NCBI GenBank assembly: GCA_963825445.1
Contig: CAWGTM010000018.1
Span: 21,643-85,642 of the forward strand
Source: Actinophytocola sp963825445
Lineage (GTDB): Bacteria; Actinomycetota; Actinomycetes; Mycobacteriales; Pseudonocardiaceae
Direction: 5' to 3'
DNA: 64,000 bases
The notes beneath the pieces are model-generated. The model saw only the letters and a program-made list of their open reading frames with translations. It ran no database searches and had not been told where the DNA came from. Positions 37,995 to 47,218 of the stretch are shown piece after piece. A program made the position numbers and the translations under genes. The stretch's first letter is position 1. Each line of letters begins with the position of its first letter.

Positions 37995-39399
37995 GGGTGA
38001 ACTCGTCCAGGGTGATGTCGAGCAGGTCGCACACGGCACGCAGCTCGGCGCGCCGGTCGCCGGGCACCGCGTGGATGTGGTTGGCGCCGAACCTGGACAG
38101 GAACACCTCCGCGGGCGCGTCGAGGCGGGCGAACGCGTGGGGCCACTCGGGGGTGGACATCTTCATGAGGGCCTCGGTGGTGGCCTCGTCGTAGTTCTCG
38201 AACTCGCCGAGCATGAGCTGCAGGCGGTAGTTGCCGTCGTTGCGGGTGAGCCGGGCGAGGGTCATCTCGCCGGGCGCGGCCACGTGGTGCACGGACGCGC
38301 CGCCCGCCGGGAAGAAGAACACCTCCGGGTACAGGTGGGTCTTCGCGAGGTTCTCGGCCGGGTCGTCGCTGCGGGCGGCGAACCAGGTGGCGTGCTGGCC
38401 GGAGTTGCACAGGTCCCAGATGTCGCGGTCGCCGTGGTAGTGGCGGACGTCGGCGAACAACACGGGCGTGCCCGAGATGTGCTTCATGAGCTGCATGGTC
38501 AGCGCGCCGTCCATGTCGGCCTCGGTGGCGCAGACGTGGGTTTCCTTCGGACCGTTCCAGTCGTACGGGTCGTTGAGGAACGCCTCGGCGATGTCCATGG
38601 TGGCGAAGTACTGGGTCAGCTCGGGCTGGCCCTTGATGCCCGTGAAGTCGAGGTTCCACTCGTCGATCAGCTCACGCATGGCCAGATAGGAGCCGATCTG
38701 GCGTTCGAGGAGGTCCTCGGTGAGCTTCTTGCCGTCGTAGTGGACGTTCGCGTGCTGCTCGAGCCACCTGCGGGCGTGTGTCTTCTCTTTCTGGTCGGCG
38801 AGGTCGGTGCGGCGGACGATCTCCCACTGGTCGATCTCCTCGACGTCCACCCCGAACAGCCGCTGCCACTGGTCGGTGTTCGCGACCGCGGTGTTCATGC
38901 CCATCGGGCGGCCGCCGATGCGGCCGAACGTCTGGCCGCGCAGGGCGGCGACCGCGTGGGCGGCGCTCGCTCGGACGCCGATCTGGTGGATCAGCGTCGC
39001 GTCCTCCGGGTCGCCCCAGAGGCGGGTGTGGTCGCGGCCGATCTGGTCGAGCGCGCCACCGGCGGCGAGCATGCCGACCATGCCCGGCTGGACGGGGTCG
39101 ATGTTGGCGAGCAGCAGCAGCGGGCTGGTCAGTTGACCGGCGGCGAGCATCGTGAAGTGCGGAAACGCCCAGACGCAGTAGTGCAGGACCGTGAGGTCGA
39201 CGTTCGCCGCCTCGATCTCCCTGGCCAACGACGTGGCGAGGGTGTTGGCGGAGACCGGCTGACCGGCGCGGACGACCTCGTGCCCGGCGGCCTCGAGGCT
39301 CGCCACGAGCTTGTCCTCGTTGGCCCCGATGAAGTCGGCGATGCCGGCATGGACGTAGTCCCGGCCGTCCGAAATGTTGATCACGCCGATACGGGCCAC
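37987..39399 (-). CDS. L-fucose/L-arabinose isomerase-family sugar isomerase
   Basis: 470 residues from GTG at 39397-39399 with AGGAGG upstream. Mn-dependent aldose-ketose isomerase fold: N-terminal Rossmann-like part (MLAAGQLTSPLLLLANIDPV, MGMNTAV), KGQPELTQYFATMDIAEAFLN and ATEADMDGALTMQLMKHISG (metal-ligand acids), and the C-terminal FFFPAGGASVHHVAAPGEMTLARL with metal-binding His. FucI-type enzymes also convert D-arabinose to D-ribulose. With the coupled FGGY kinase it forms a two-step pathway. A LacI regulator is divergent with an 18-base palindrome between. Confidence 0.88.
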   Translation of the reverse strand: MARIGVINISDGRDYVHAGIADFIGANEDKLVASLEAAGHEVVRAGQPVSANTLATSLAREIEAANVDLTVLHYCVWAFPHFTMLAAGQLTSPLLLLANIDPVQPGMVGMLAAGGALDQIGRDHTRLWGDPEDATLIHQIGVRASAAHAVAALRGQTFGRIGGRPMGMNTAVANTDQWQRLFGVDVEEIDQWEIVRRTDLADQKEKTHARRWLEQHANVHYDGKKLTEDLLERQIGSYLAMRELIDEWNLDFTGIKGQPELTQYFATMDIAEAFLNDPYDWNGPKETHVCATEADMDGALTMQLMKHISGTPVLFADVRHYHGDRDIWDLCNSGQHATWFAARSDDPAENLAKTHLYPEVFFFPAGGASVHHVAAPGEMTLARLTRNDGNYRLQLMLGEFENYDEATTEALMKMSTPEWPHAFARLDAPAEVFLSRFGANHIHAVPGDRRAELRAVCDLLDITLDEFTRG

Positions 39400-39431
39400 C
39401 GGTGTTCCTCCTGCGCTGGAGTAATCGTTTT

Positions 39432-39449
39432 CTCAGAAGCTATTCTGAG
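39432..39449. promoter_or_regulatory. Palindromic operator, probable LacI-family site
   Basis: CTCAGAA-GCTA-TTCTGAG: perfect seven-base arms. It lies between the divergent isomerase operon (start at 39399) and LacI-type gene (start 39513), 33-50 bases upstream of the isomerase start, where a repressor would cover the promoter. Confidence 0.7.
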
Positions 39450-39512
39450 GCCTGGATCGTGTCAATAGCGGTCCGCGTAGGGTCTTCTCAAGTGGGCGGA
39501 AGCGAGGCGGTA

Positions 39513-40505
39513 GTGGCGACCATCAGCGATGTTGCCAGCAGGGCGGGCGTCTCGACAGCGACCGTGTCCAGGGCGTTGAACGGCAAGTCCACAGTGGATC
39601 CCGAGCTGGCGGCCCGGGTGCTGGCGGCGGCGACCGAGTTGGGCTACCAGCCGAACGGACCGGCGCGGAACCTGCGCCGGCAGGAGGCCGCGGTCCTCGC
39701 GTTGATCATCAGTGATGTGGAGAACCCGTTCTTCACGGCGATCGCTCGGGGCGTCGAGGATGTGGCGCACACGGTCGGGTACTCGGTGGTGCTGTGCAAC
39801 ACCGACGAGGACGCGGAGAAGGAGCGGCGCTACGTCGACGTGGCCATCCAGGAGCGGGCGGCCGGCGTGATCGTGTCGCCGACGTCCACGGCCACGAACG
39901 TGGAGATGCTGGTCCGGCGCGGGACGCCGGTGGTGGCCGTGGACCGGCCGCTGCCCGAGCACACGAGTGACACGGTGCTGGTGGACACGCGGATCGCCGC
40001 GCGGCAGGCGACGGAACACCTGCTGGCGCAGGGCTACGGGCGGATCGGGTGCATCACGGGCCCGTCGGGGGTGCGGACGGCCGAGGACCGGCTGGCCGGC
40101 TATCGCGACGCGCTGCGGGCGGGCAGGCAGCGGAGTACGCCTCGCCTGGTGCGGCGCACGGAGTTCAAGGCGGCGGGTGCCTCGCGGGCGACGCTTGACC
40201 TGTTCGACCAGGAGGAGCCGCCGGACGCGCTGCTGGTGGCGAACAGCGCGATGGCGATCGGCGTACTGTCGGCCTTGCGCACTCTGGGTCTGCGCACAGG
40301 TCGCGACGTAGGAATGGTCGCCTTCGACGACGTCCCCTGGACGGCTCTGGTCGACCCCCCGCTGACGGTGGTGGCCCAGCCGGCGTACGAGTTGGGCACG
40401 GTGGCCGCCAACCTCCTACTGGCGAGAATCGCGGACAACGGCCGCGCCCCAACCACCACCACCCTGGGCGCCCGCCTGATCGAAAGAGGCAGCTCCCACC
40501 GCTAA
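39513..40505 (+). CDS. LacI-family transcription regulator
   Basis: 330 residues from GTG at 39513. Helix-turn-helix and hinge: ATISDVASRAGVSTATVSRALNG, then ELGYQPNGPARNLRR. The periplasmic-binding-like ligand domain has LALIISDVENPFFTAIARGVED, RAAGVIVSP, PVVAVDRPL, RIGCITGP, and VGMVAFDDVPWTALVDPPLT. It is placed to control the divergent isomerase-kinase operon and, by context, the nearby GH172/transport genes. The effector is likely a sugar or sugar phosphate. Confidence 0.92.
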   Translation: MATISDVASRAGVSTATVSRALNGKSTVDPELAARVLAAATELGYQPNGPARNLRRQEAAVLALIISDVENPFFTAIARGVEDVAHTVGYSVVLCNTDEDAEKERRYVDVAIQERAAGVIVSPTSTATNVEMLVRRGTPVVAVDRPLPEHTSDTVLVDTRIAARQATEHLLAQGYGRIGCITGPSGVRTAEDRLAGYRDALRAGRQRSTPRLVRRTEFKAAGASRATLDLFDQEEPPDALLVANSAMAIGVLSALRTLGLRTGRDVGMVAFDDVPWTALVDPPLTVVAQPAYELGTVAANLLLARIADNGRAPTTTTLGARLIERGSSHR

Positions 40506-40564
40506 CCCCACGAGTCGTACCGAACGAACGGAGAGTCGTACCCGAGTGGCCGACTCGGCGTACC

Positions 40565-40627
40565 TGAGTGGCTGACTCGGCGTGCCTGAGTGGTGGTGTC
40601 ACTCAGACACGGCGAGTCAGCCACTCA
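40565..40627. terminator. Long 28-base inverted repeat between convergent genes
   Basis: Left arm 40565-40592 and right arm 40600-40627 pair over 28 bases with two mismatches around a seven-base loop. It lies 60 bases after the LacI stop, between the convergent regulator and GH172 genes. It is longer than a usual terminator stem; the arms carry GAGTGGCTGACTCGGCG words repeated once more just upstream (40543-40560). Confidence 0.65.
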
Positions 40628-40685
40628 AGCACGCTGAACTTGCCGGTCGCGCCCGCTGGGCCTGCCGGTTTCGCGCGCGCTGACT

Positions 40686-40763
40686 GGTCATTGTGCGCGA
40701 CTGGAACGGTCATCATGCGTTGCGGGAGTGGTCATCATGCGGTGTCTCATGATGACCACTCCC
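40686..40763. repeat. GGTCATCATGC repeat family, second locus, with 16-base hairpin
   Basis: Three direct units (GGTCATTGTGC, GGTCATCATGC, GGTCATCATGC, about 22 bases apart) and then an inverted copy. GGGAGTGGTCATCATG (40724-40739) and CATGATGACCACTCCC (40748-40763) form a perfect 16-base-pair stem with an eight-base loop. Same family as 3300-3545. Confidence 0.8.
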
Positions 40764-40781
40764 GTTGTGCGTGGTGACCGG

Positions 40782-43261
40782 TTACTTGTGGGACAGGGTT
40801 CGGTAGGTGGCTGCCGACCAGGCTGGGCTGCCCTCTGCTGGGCGGATGGTGATCGTGAGCTTGTCCTTGCCCTTGGTGGCGCTTGCTGGGAGGTCGAAGC
40901 TGTCCTCCAGCCAGCGGGAGTGGGTGTTGGCCAGGGGTTGTAGCCACTCGCCGACTGCTTTGCCGTTCACCAGGACCGTTGCGCGTTGGTAGGCCGTGTT
41001 CTGGTCGCCCAGGCGGAGGAGGCGCACACCGTGGTTGTCGCTTGCCACCTTCATGGTGAAGGTGACCTCGCCGGTGGCCGACGTGATGCCACGCGACAGC
41101 GGGACCGTGTCCGCGCGGCCCTCTACTGTGGACTCCAGCACCGAGCGGGTTTCGCCAGCCGCCTCGTAGAGTGGGCTTCCCGGCTCGTGTCGTCCGCCAC
41201 GTCCAGAGTGTCTGTTTCCACGATGGAGACAGCGGGGCGGCCGTACCAGTACGAAGTCGAGCTGTAGTCGCCCGGTTCGTTGTCCAGCGGGCCGTGTTCG
41301 ATCTCGAAGCGTAGCGATGAGCTGAACGACACCGCGTCGCCCACCATCAGGCGGTAGGCGCCCGTGCAGTCGAACTGGCAGCCGTCGCCGTCCAGTTCGT
41401 ACGCCGGATTGCCCGCGGTCGGCATGGTGTACGTCGTGCCGTCGCGGAAGTACCAGCCGGCCTCGTAGAAGTCCTCACTGCCGGTGCCGTACATGGTCGG
41501 GCTCACGGCGCCGTCCACATATGCCCGCTCGTCGCCCTCCAGATAGTTGCGGCGGTTGCCCGCGGGAATCAGGCCGCGCATCGAGTGCGTGACGCCGTAG
41601 AACACGCCGCTTCCCGTGGCCTCCAGGAAGACCCACGACGAGTCCGGCACCGTCTGTCCACTGTGGTGCGTCGCGTGGAAGTGGCCCAGTGCGCCGGACG
41701 ACAGGCCGCGGGCGAAAGCGGCGTCCCGAGCCGTGGTCACCTCCACGACAGCACCCGTGACCGGCACCCCGCTGCCGTTCACCAGTTCCACTCGAGCCGA
41801 CGACGCATAAGGCATGGCCCACCACGACGAGTACCAGCCCTCGGGCGTGGCGTCGATGCCCGTGAACATCGTCCGCGTGTCGTACTCCCCGAGGCCCGAG
41901 CCGAAGAACTCACCCACCGGAGCGTCCACTGTGGTCTCGCCGTCGAACGTGATGCGCAGCCGCGTGCCGGCGAGCACGGCGTCCGACGCCGTCACCGCCG
42001 CCGGGTCCGCGGGATAGCGGTAGACCCGCTGCCCCTCCCAGCTCTGGTTGCGGATCTTGTACTCGTGCGCCGCCTCCTCACCGTCGTGGGCGGCACCCAG
42101 GTCCAGTACGTCCGTGCGCGTCCAACCGGAACCCACCCGGCTGTGGACGTCGTACCGGAACTCGTTGATGTCCAACGCCGATGACACGTACTCCGTGGTG
42201 ATCCGCACCGAGGACTTCCCGCGAGTCATCGCCGCCGGCACCTCCAGCACCTGGTCGACCCACTGACCCGCCGGTTGCGCAGGGCCACTGCGGAACTCCC
42301 CCACCGCCTTGCCGTCCACCAGCAGCCGCGCCACCTGGTCGCCGATGATCGGGTCGATCCGCCGGGTGATCCGCAAACCGTTGTTGCGCTTGTCGACCGT
42401 CGCCCGGAACGAACTGGACCCACCGGCCCCGAACGCCTTGCCGTCGTTGACCACCCGCGGGCTCGCCACCACCTGCGGCAGCCGCACCCGCAGCCCGGTG
42501 ATCATGCCCGAGCCGGACGGCGACGCGAACGAGGCGCCGGCCCCCGGAGCGAGGTCCGCCGTGTGCGACGACGTCGTGGCGCCCGGCAGCGCCGGCTTCG
42601 GGTCACGCAACCCGTAGCCACGCAACCGATCGATCACGTCCTTCGCCTCGTCGCGCGGGTCGAACGTCCGCACCCCAACGGAATCCGGGAACTCGCGGTA
42701 GGTCACGTGGTAGAAGAACGGGTCCTTCTGCACGGTGACCCGCATCGACTCGCGGTACGGCATCGGCACCTTGATCACCGACCCGCCGGCCGTGTCGTCG
42801 CCGTTGCCGACCAGCGGCCACACGAACGGCGCGCCGGTCTTGCCGTCCACGAGTTCCTGGAGCAGCTCGTCGACCACCACCCGGCCATCCAGCTCGATCC
42901 TGATCCGTCCGTTGTGGACCATCGAGCCGTAGTCGCGGGTGAACCACATGGACTCGATCTGGCCGGCGCCGGACCGTTCGGCCAGCACGCAGCCGTCGTC
43001 GGTGTGACGCAGGCACGAGTAGGTGTTCTCGAAACCGTCGTTGTTGTTGCCGGTGCGGTCGAAGCTGGAGAACTGCCGAGCCTGGGCGGCCGGGCGCAGC
43101 TGCGCCATGGCGTCCAGGTCACGGTAGGTGTCCCAGCCGATCGGGCCCTTTCCGGTGGCCGCCGCGGAAGGAGGCGCGGCCACGGTCTGGACCGGCGCGA
43201 CCACCGCGAGGGTCGAGAGGATTACTGCCAGAGTTGTCGCGAGCAGGGTGATACGACGCAT
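40782..43261 (-). CDS. Secreted GH172 (DUF2961) glycoside hydrolase, one frameshift
   Basis: Starts at ATG 43259-43261 with a Sec signal peptide (MRRITLLATTLAVILSTLAV, cleavage after VAA). Residues from about 45 match DUF2961/GH172: SSFDRTGNNNDGFENTYSC, GQIESMWFTRDYG, GRIRIELDGRVVVDELL, PYRESMRV, FFYHVTYREFPDSV, ARLLVDGKAVG, then the catalytic-domain end HGPLDNEPGDYSSTSYWYG. A C-terminal beta-sandwich follows (NHGVRLLRLGDQNTAYQRA). The frame breaks near 41188-41196: restoring one G gives DDTEPGSPLYEAAGETRS and 826 residues. GH172 members include difructose-dianhydride enzymes and exo-D-arabinofuranosidases acting on mycobacterial arabinan. It follows the importer genes on the same strand. Confidence 0.85.
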
Positions 43262-43302
43262 GGGGAACCTCCACCTGCGTTCGGGTTGCAGCGGGGACAG
43301 CG

Positions 43303-44310
43303 TCAGCTGTTGGCTTCGTTGTAGACGGTGGCCGCGTTGTCGATGGTGATCAGCTCGGTCTCGAGCGTCTGCTCCTTCGGCACATCGGCGCAGTCGACCA
43401 GGATCTTCTTGGCCGCCTCGATGGCTTCCTTGCCGGCCGTCGGGTAGATGAGCGTGGCGGACAGTCGGCCTTCCTCGACGGCCTTCAGGCCACCGGACGG
43501 GATGGGCAGGCCGTCGATGCCGATGAACTTCATGGTCGACTCCCTGCCGGCCGCCTTCGCCGCCAGGAACGCGCCCTCGGCCATGGGGTCGTTGTGCGCG
43601 TAGAGGACCTGGATGTCCGGGTTGGCCTTGAACATCGCGTCGGCCTGGGTCTGGCCCTTCTCCCGCAGCCAGTCGCCGTCGGTGGTCGCGACGATCTCGA
43701 TACCCGTACCCTCGATGCCCGCGCGGAACCCGTCGCCGCGTTCCTGTGCCGGGGTGGAGCCGGCGAGACCACGGATCTCGCCGACCTTGCCGCCGTTGGG
43801 CAGCAGCGTCTCGGCCACGTACTCGCCGGCCACGCGGCCGATCTCCTCGTTGTCCGCGCCGATCCATGTGGTGTACGCGTCGCCGTCGACCTTGCGGTCC
43901 AACACGATCACCGGGATGCCCTGGTTGTACGCCTTGGCCACCACCGACGTCAGCGGCGTCGCCTCGTTCGGGCTGATGATCAGCAGGTCGATCTGCTTGG
44001 TCAGGAAGTTCTCGACGTCCGTGACCTGCTTGCTGTTGTCCTGCTGGGCGTCGGCGAACTCCACGGTGAACTGGGGCACGCCCTCGGCGGCCGTGCGGAT
44101 GTCGTCATCCATCCGCTCCCGGTACGGCTCGGCCACGTTGGCCTGGCTCATCCCGATCGTGTACTCGCCGTCGGGGCCGCCGCACTCGCCGCCGCCCCCA
44201 CCGCCTTCCTGGGCCTGGCCACTGTTGTCGCTGGTCGTTCCACATGCGACGGACAGGGTGAACGCGGTGGCCACGGTGAGGAGGCCGGCCACGGCACGAC
44301 GTCGTGCCAT
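43303..44310 (-). CDS. Sugar ABC importer substrate-binding lipoprotein, RbsB-like
   Basis: 335 residues. A signal peptide with a possible lipobox (TLSVACG) anchors it to the outer face. Periplasmic-binding-protein type I domains: YTIGMSQANVAEPYRERM, IDLLIISPNEATPLTSVVAKA, PVIVLDRKVDGDAYTTWIGAD, GRVAGEYVAETLL and MKFIGIDGLPIPSGGLKAVEEG. The Cys pair in ECGGPDG and VDCADVP may form a disulfide. Proteins of this group bind monosaccharides, often furanose forms. It lies between the permease and GH172 genes on the minus strand. Confidence 0.92.
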   Translation of the reverse strand: MARRRAVAGLLTVATAFTLSVACGTTSDNSGQAQEGGGGGGECGGPDGEYTIGMSQANVAEPYRERMDDDIRTAAEGVPQFTVEFADAQQDNSKQVTDVENFLTKQIDLLIISPNEATPLTSVVAKAYNQGIPVIVLDRKVDGDAYTTWIGADNEEIGRVAGEYVAETLLPNGGKVGEIRGLAGSTPAQERGDGFRAGIEGTGIEIVATTDGDWLREKGQTQADAMFKANPDIQVLYAHNDPMAEGAFLAAKAAGRESTMKFIGIDGLPIPSGGLKAVEEGRLSATLIYPTAGKEAIEAAKKILVDCADVPKEQTLETELITIDNAATVYNEANS

Positions 44311-44330
44311 CTCGATTACCTTCTTTCGTT

Positions 44331-45374
44331 TCAGGCTGCCGGACGCAGCCGTTGGAGCCCGGCCGCTACGACGATCACGAGTCCCTTGACGAGCAACTGA
44401 ACGTTCGGGTCCACGCCGTGGAGCCCGAGGAAGTTGTTGAGTACTCCCAGAAGCAGCGCGCCGGCCACCGTGCCGACCACGGTGCCGCGGCCACCCATGA
44501 GGCTGGTGCCGCCGATCACCACGGCCGCGATCGCGTCGAGTTCGTAGCCGAACCCGTCGTTCGGGCTACCCTGGTTCAGCTGTCCAGCGTGGATGATCCC
44601 CGCGAGTGCCGCGAGGAATCCGGCGATGCAGAACACCGCGATCTTCACGCGCGTGACCGGCACCCCGGACAGGCGCGCGGCCTTCTCGTTGCCGCCGATC
44701 GCGTAGACGTGGCGGGAGAACGCGCTGGTGCGCAGGAACACGATGGCCACCACCGCGACGACCGCGAAGATCAGCGCGGGGATCGGCACCAGCCCGTTGA
44801 ACGTCCGCTCGCCGAGCAGTGAGAACGCGAGCGGCGCCTGCCCGGCCTCGTCGCCGTAGGAGATGGCCACACCCTGCCCGCCGGACCAGATGCGGGCGAG
44901 CCCGCGGGCGATCTGCATGCCGGCGAGCGTCACGATGAACGCCTGGATGCCGAACAACGCGGACGCGACCCCTTGCAGGAAGCCGAATCCGAGACCGATG
45001 AGCAACACGATCACGACGGCCGCGACCATGCCGAAGTCGCTCTCCACCATGAGCACGGCCGAGCCGACCGCGGCGAGCCCGAGCACGGCGCCCACCGACA
45101 GGTCGATGCCGCCCACGAGGATCACGAACGTCATGCCGACGGCCATGATCCCGATCTCGGACACCGCGCGGACGACGTTGAACAGGTTGTCGCTGTTGAG
45201 GAACAGCAGCTCGCCGTTGTGCGTCGGGGAGAACACCACGGCCACCACGAACACCGCGACCAGCCCGAACAGGCTCTGGAACCGGAACAGCGCGGCCACG
45301 ACCTCGCCGCGACGGGCGGACCCGTTGCGCGGCGGCTCGGTGCCGGGGTCCGATGTGGTCACGTCACTACTCAC
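44331..45374 (-). CDS. Sugar ABC importer permease, RbsC-like
   Basis: 347 residues with about ten hydrophobic segments. Conserved blocks: GMTFVILVGGIDLSVGAVLG, FIVTLAGMQIARGLARI, VYAIGGNEKAARLSGV (the loop that contacts the ATPase), and LDAIAAVVIGGTSLMGGRGTVVGT. GTG start at 45372-45374 overlaps the ATPase stop, so the two are coupled. Confidence 0.93.
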   Translation of the reverse strand: MSSDVTTSDPGTEPPRNGSARRGEVVAALFRFQSLFGLVAVFVVAVVFSPTHNGELLFLNSDNLFNVVRAVSEIGIMAVGMTFVILVGGIDLSVGAVLGLAAVGSAVLMVESDFGMVAAVVIVLLIGLGFGFLQGVASALFGIQAFIVTLAGMQIARGLARIWSGGQGVAISYGDEAGQAPLAFSLLGERTFNGLVPIPALIFAVVAVVAIVFLRTSAFSRHVYAIGGNEKAARLSGVPVTRVKIAVFCIAGFLAALAGIIHAGQLNQGSPNDGFGYELDAIAAVVIGGTSLMGGRGTVVGTVAGALLLGVLNNFLGLHGVDPNVQLLVKGLVIVVAAGLQRLRPAA

Positions 45375-46189
45375 CCGATGCCTCCAGCCACGTCCACCGC
45401 CTGCGCCGTCTTGCCCTCACCCATCGACGCCGCCAACAGGTCGGCCTCCCCCGCGTGCCGGGTGTCCAGCTCGCGCACGCTGCGCCCGCCGGACAGCACG
45501 ATCACGCGGTCGCACACGCCGACCAGTTCGGCCAGCTCGGAGGACGCCAGCAGCACGCCGATCCCCTGTTCGGCAGCCTCGCCGAGCAGTTGGTAGATCT
45601 CGGCCTTGGCGCCGACGTCCACGCCGCGGGTGGGCTCGTCGAGCAGCAGCAGCGCCGGCTCGGTGAGCAGCATCCGGCCGAACACGACCTTCTGCTGATT
45701 GCCGCCGGACAGCGTGCCGACCGGGTCGTTGATCGAGCCGAGTTTCACCTTCAGCTGGTCGACCATCCGCCGCACGGCGCTGGTTTCCTTGGCCCGCGGC
45801 ACGATTCCCGCCCGCGCGATCCGGTCCACGATGGACAGTACGGTGTTCGCGAGTACGGAGTGGTCGATGGCCAGGCCCGCCACGCGCCGGTCCTCCGGTA
45901 CGAACGCCATGCCCAGCCGCAGTGCGTGACGGGGACGGCGCGGGCGTACCGACCGGCCGCGGAACCGGACCGAACCGTGGAGTGTGCCGGGCGAACCGGC
46001 GCCGAACAGGGTCTCCAGCAACTCCGTGCGGCCGGAGCCGAGCAGTCCGCCGACACCCACGATCTCCCCGCGTCGCACGGAAAGGCTGATGCCGTTGGGT
46101 TCGCGCCGGCCGGACCGCTCGCGGCGGGGCCGCAGCACCAGGTCGTCGACCTCGAGGACCAGCTCACCGGGTTCGACGGTCCGCGTGCG
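45371..46189 (-). CDS. Sugar ABC importer ATPase, C-terminal half only
   Basis: About 272 residues from a two-domain RbsA-type ATPase. What remains is the inter-domain strand (EPGELVLEVDDLVLRP) and the second nucleotide-binding domain: the typically degenerate P-loop GVGGLLGSGRTELLETLFG, MAFVPEDRR, signature GTLSGGNQQKVVFGR, Walker B LLLLDEPTRGVDVGAK, and ASSELAELVGVCDR. The first ATPase domain, about 240 residues, is absent. In its place the frame continues into the first 103 residues of MurA, an unrelated enzyme, so the gene is cut by the assembly join at about 46190. Confidence 0.88.
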   Translation of the reverse strand, partial: RTRTVEPGELVLEVDDLVLRPRRERSGRREPNGISLSVRRGEIVGVGGLLGSGRTELLETLFGAGSPGTLHGSVRFRGRSVRPRRPRHALRLGMAFVPEDRRVAGLAIDHSVLANTVLSIVDRIARAGIVPRAKETSAVRRMVDQLKVKLGSINDPVGTLSGGNQQKVVFGRMLLTEPALLLLDEPTRGVDVGAKAEIYQLLGEAAEQGIGVLLASSELAELVGVCDRVIVLSGGRSVRELDTRHAGEADLLAASMGEGKTAQAVDVAGGIG

Positions 46190-46498
46190 CAGCGGGCCGG
46201 CCAGCAAGAACGAGGCGCGGATGCGCTCGGACAGCGCGCGGTCCAGGACCGCGTCGTGGTCGAGGTCGCGCGCGCAGAGGACGACCTCGTGGTCCGACAG
46301 CCAGTCGATCCGCACGCCGATCGCCTCGAGCAGGGACAGCATCGCCCCGACGTCGTTGATCTTGGGGACGTTGCGGACAACGACCTCATCCTCGGTCAGG
46401 ACCGAGGCGGCAAGGATGGGCAGGGCACCGTTCTTGTTGCCGGCCGGCACGATCGTGCCGGAGAGCGCGATGCCTCCGTCGATGACGAACTTCTCCAT
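46190..46498 (-). CDS. murA: UDP-GlcNAc 1-carboxyvinyltransferase, N-terminal 103 residues
   Basis: First committed enzyme of peptidoglycan synthesis. From ATG at 46498: MEKFVIDGGIALSGTIVPAG, the catalytic-site NKNGALPILAASVLT with the conserved Lys-Asn, VVRNVPKINDVGAML, and the family block SERIRASFLLAGPL. Just after this the frame becomes the ABC ATPase. The rest of MurA, including the loop with the active-site Cys, is missing. It is divergent from the HD-domain gene by 58 bases. Confidence 0.85.
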
Positions 46499-46556
46499 AG
46501 GAGGACGCCTTCCGGCGACGCGAGCCGGGCCGGAGGGCTGGGCTAGGGTAACAGCC

Positions 46557-47150
46557 ATGCCTTCCGGGATTTCGCGCGACGAGGCCTGTTCCCTGCTCAC
46601 GGATTGGGTCACCTCGACTTCTCTACGCCGTCATTGCCTCGCCGTTTGCGCCGCTATGCAGGCCTATGCCGAGCGCGACGGCCACGACGCCGAGCTGTGG
46701 GCCGTGACCGGCCTCTTGCACGACGCCGACTACGAGCGCTTCCCCGACATGGACGACGCCGAGCACGGCCACCCGCGCACGATCATGCGCGAGCTCGAGC
46801 GCCGCGGCGCGCCGCCGGAGATGGTGCGCGCGATCGCGTCGCACGCCGACTACCTCGGCGTCGAGCCGCGGTCGCCGATGGAGCGCACGCTCGTCGCGGT
46901 CGACGAGCTGTGCGGCTTTCTCGTCGCCTGCGCCCAAGTGCGTCCCGAGGGCATCCACGGCCTCACGCCGAAGTCCGTCAAGAAGAAGCTCAAGCAGCCG
47001 TCGTTCGCCGCGGCGGTCAGCCGCGACGACGTCCGCGGCGGCGCCGAGCGCCTCGGCGCGGACTTCGACGAGCACGTCGCGTTCGTGATCGCCGCGCTCG
47101 AGGCGCAGGCCGGCGCGCTCGACCTGCACGTCCGTCCCGCCCCGGGATAG
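46557..47150 (+). CDS. HD-domain phosphohydrolase-like protein
   Basis: 197 residues from ATG at 46557. HD signature: SLRRHCLAVCAAMQAYAER with the first His, TGLLHDADYERFP with the His-Asp pair, and a later Asp in VAVDELCGFLVAC. It also has the family block SVKKKLKQPSFAAAVSRDDV. Similar proteins are annotated as HDIG-domain hydrolases; substrate unknown. It starts 58 bases from the divergent MurA fragment. Confidence 0.88.
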   Translation: MPSGISRDEACSLLTDWVTSTSLRRHCLAVCAAMQAYAERDGHDAELWAVTGLLHDADYERFPDMDDAEHGHPRTIMRELERRGAPPEMVRAIASHADYLGVEPRSPMERTLVAVDELCGFLVACAQVRPEGIHGLTPKSVKKKLKQPSFAAAVSRDDVRGGAERLGADFDEHVAFVIAALEAQAGALDLHVRPAPG

Positions 47151-47218
47151 CCGCCGGGGCCCTGGGACGCGGCGCACACGGACTCGCCGGGTGGCCGGTC
47201 GGGCAGTAGCCTGCGGCG

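Noticed and set aside
41123..43867. A single 914-codon minus-strand protein spanning the binding-protein and GH172 genes
   Set aside because: Its first 200 codons are a shadow frame of the substrate-binding protein; the real GH172 start is the signal peptide at 43261.
45371..46612. A natural MurA-ABC ATPase fusion protein
   Set aside because: Both parts lack residues needed for function and belong to different-looking genomes; an assembly join explains it better.
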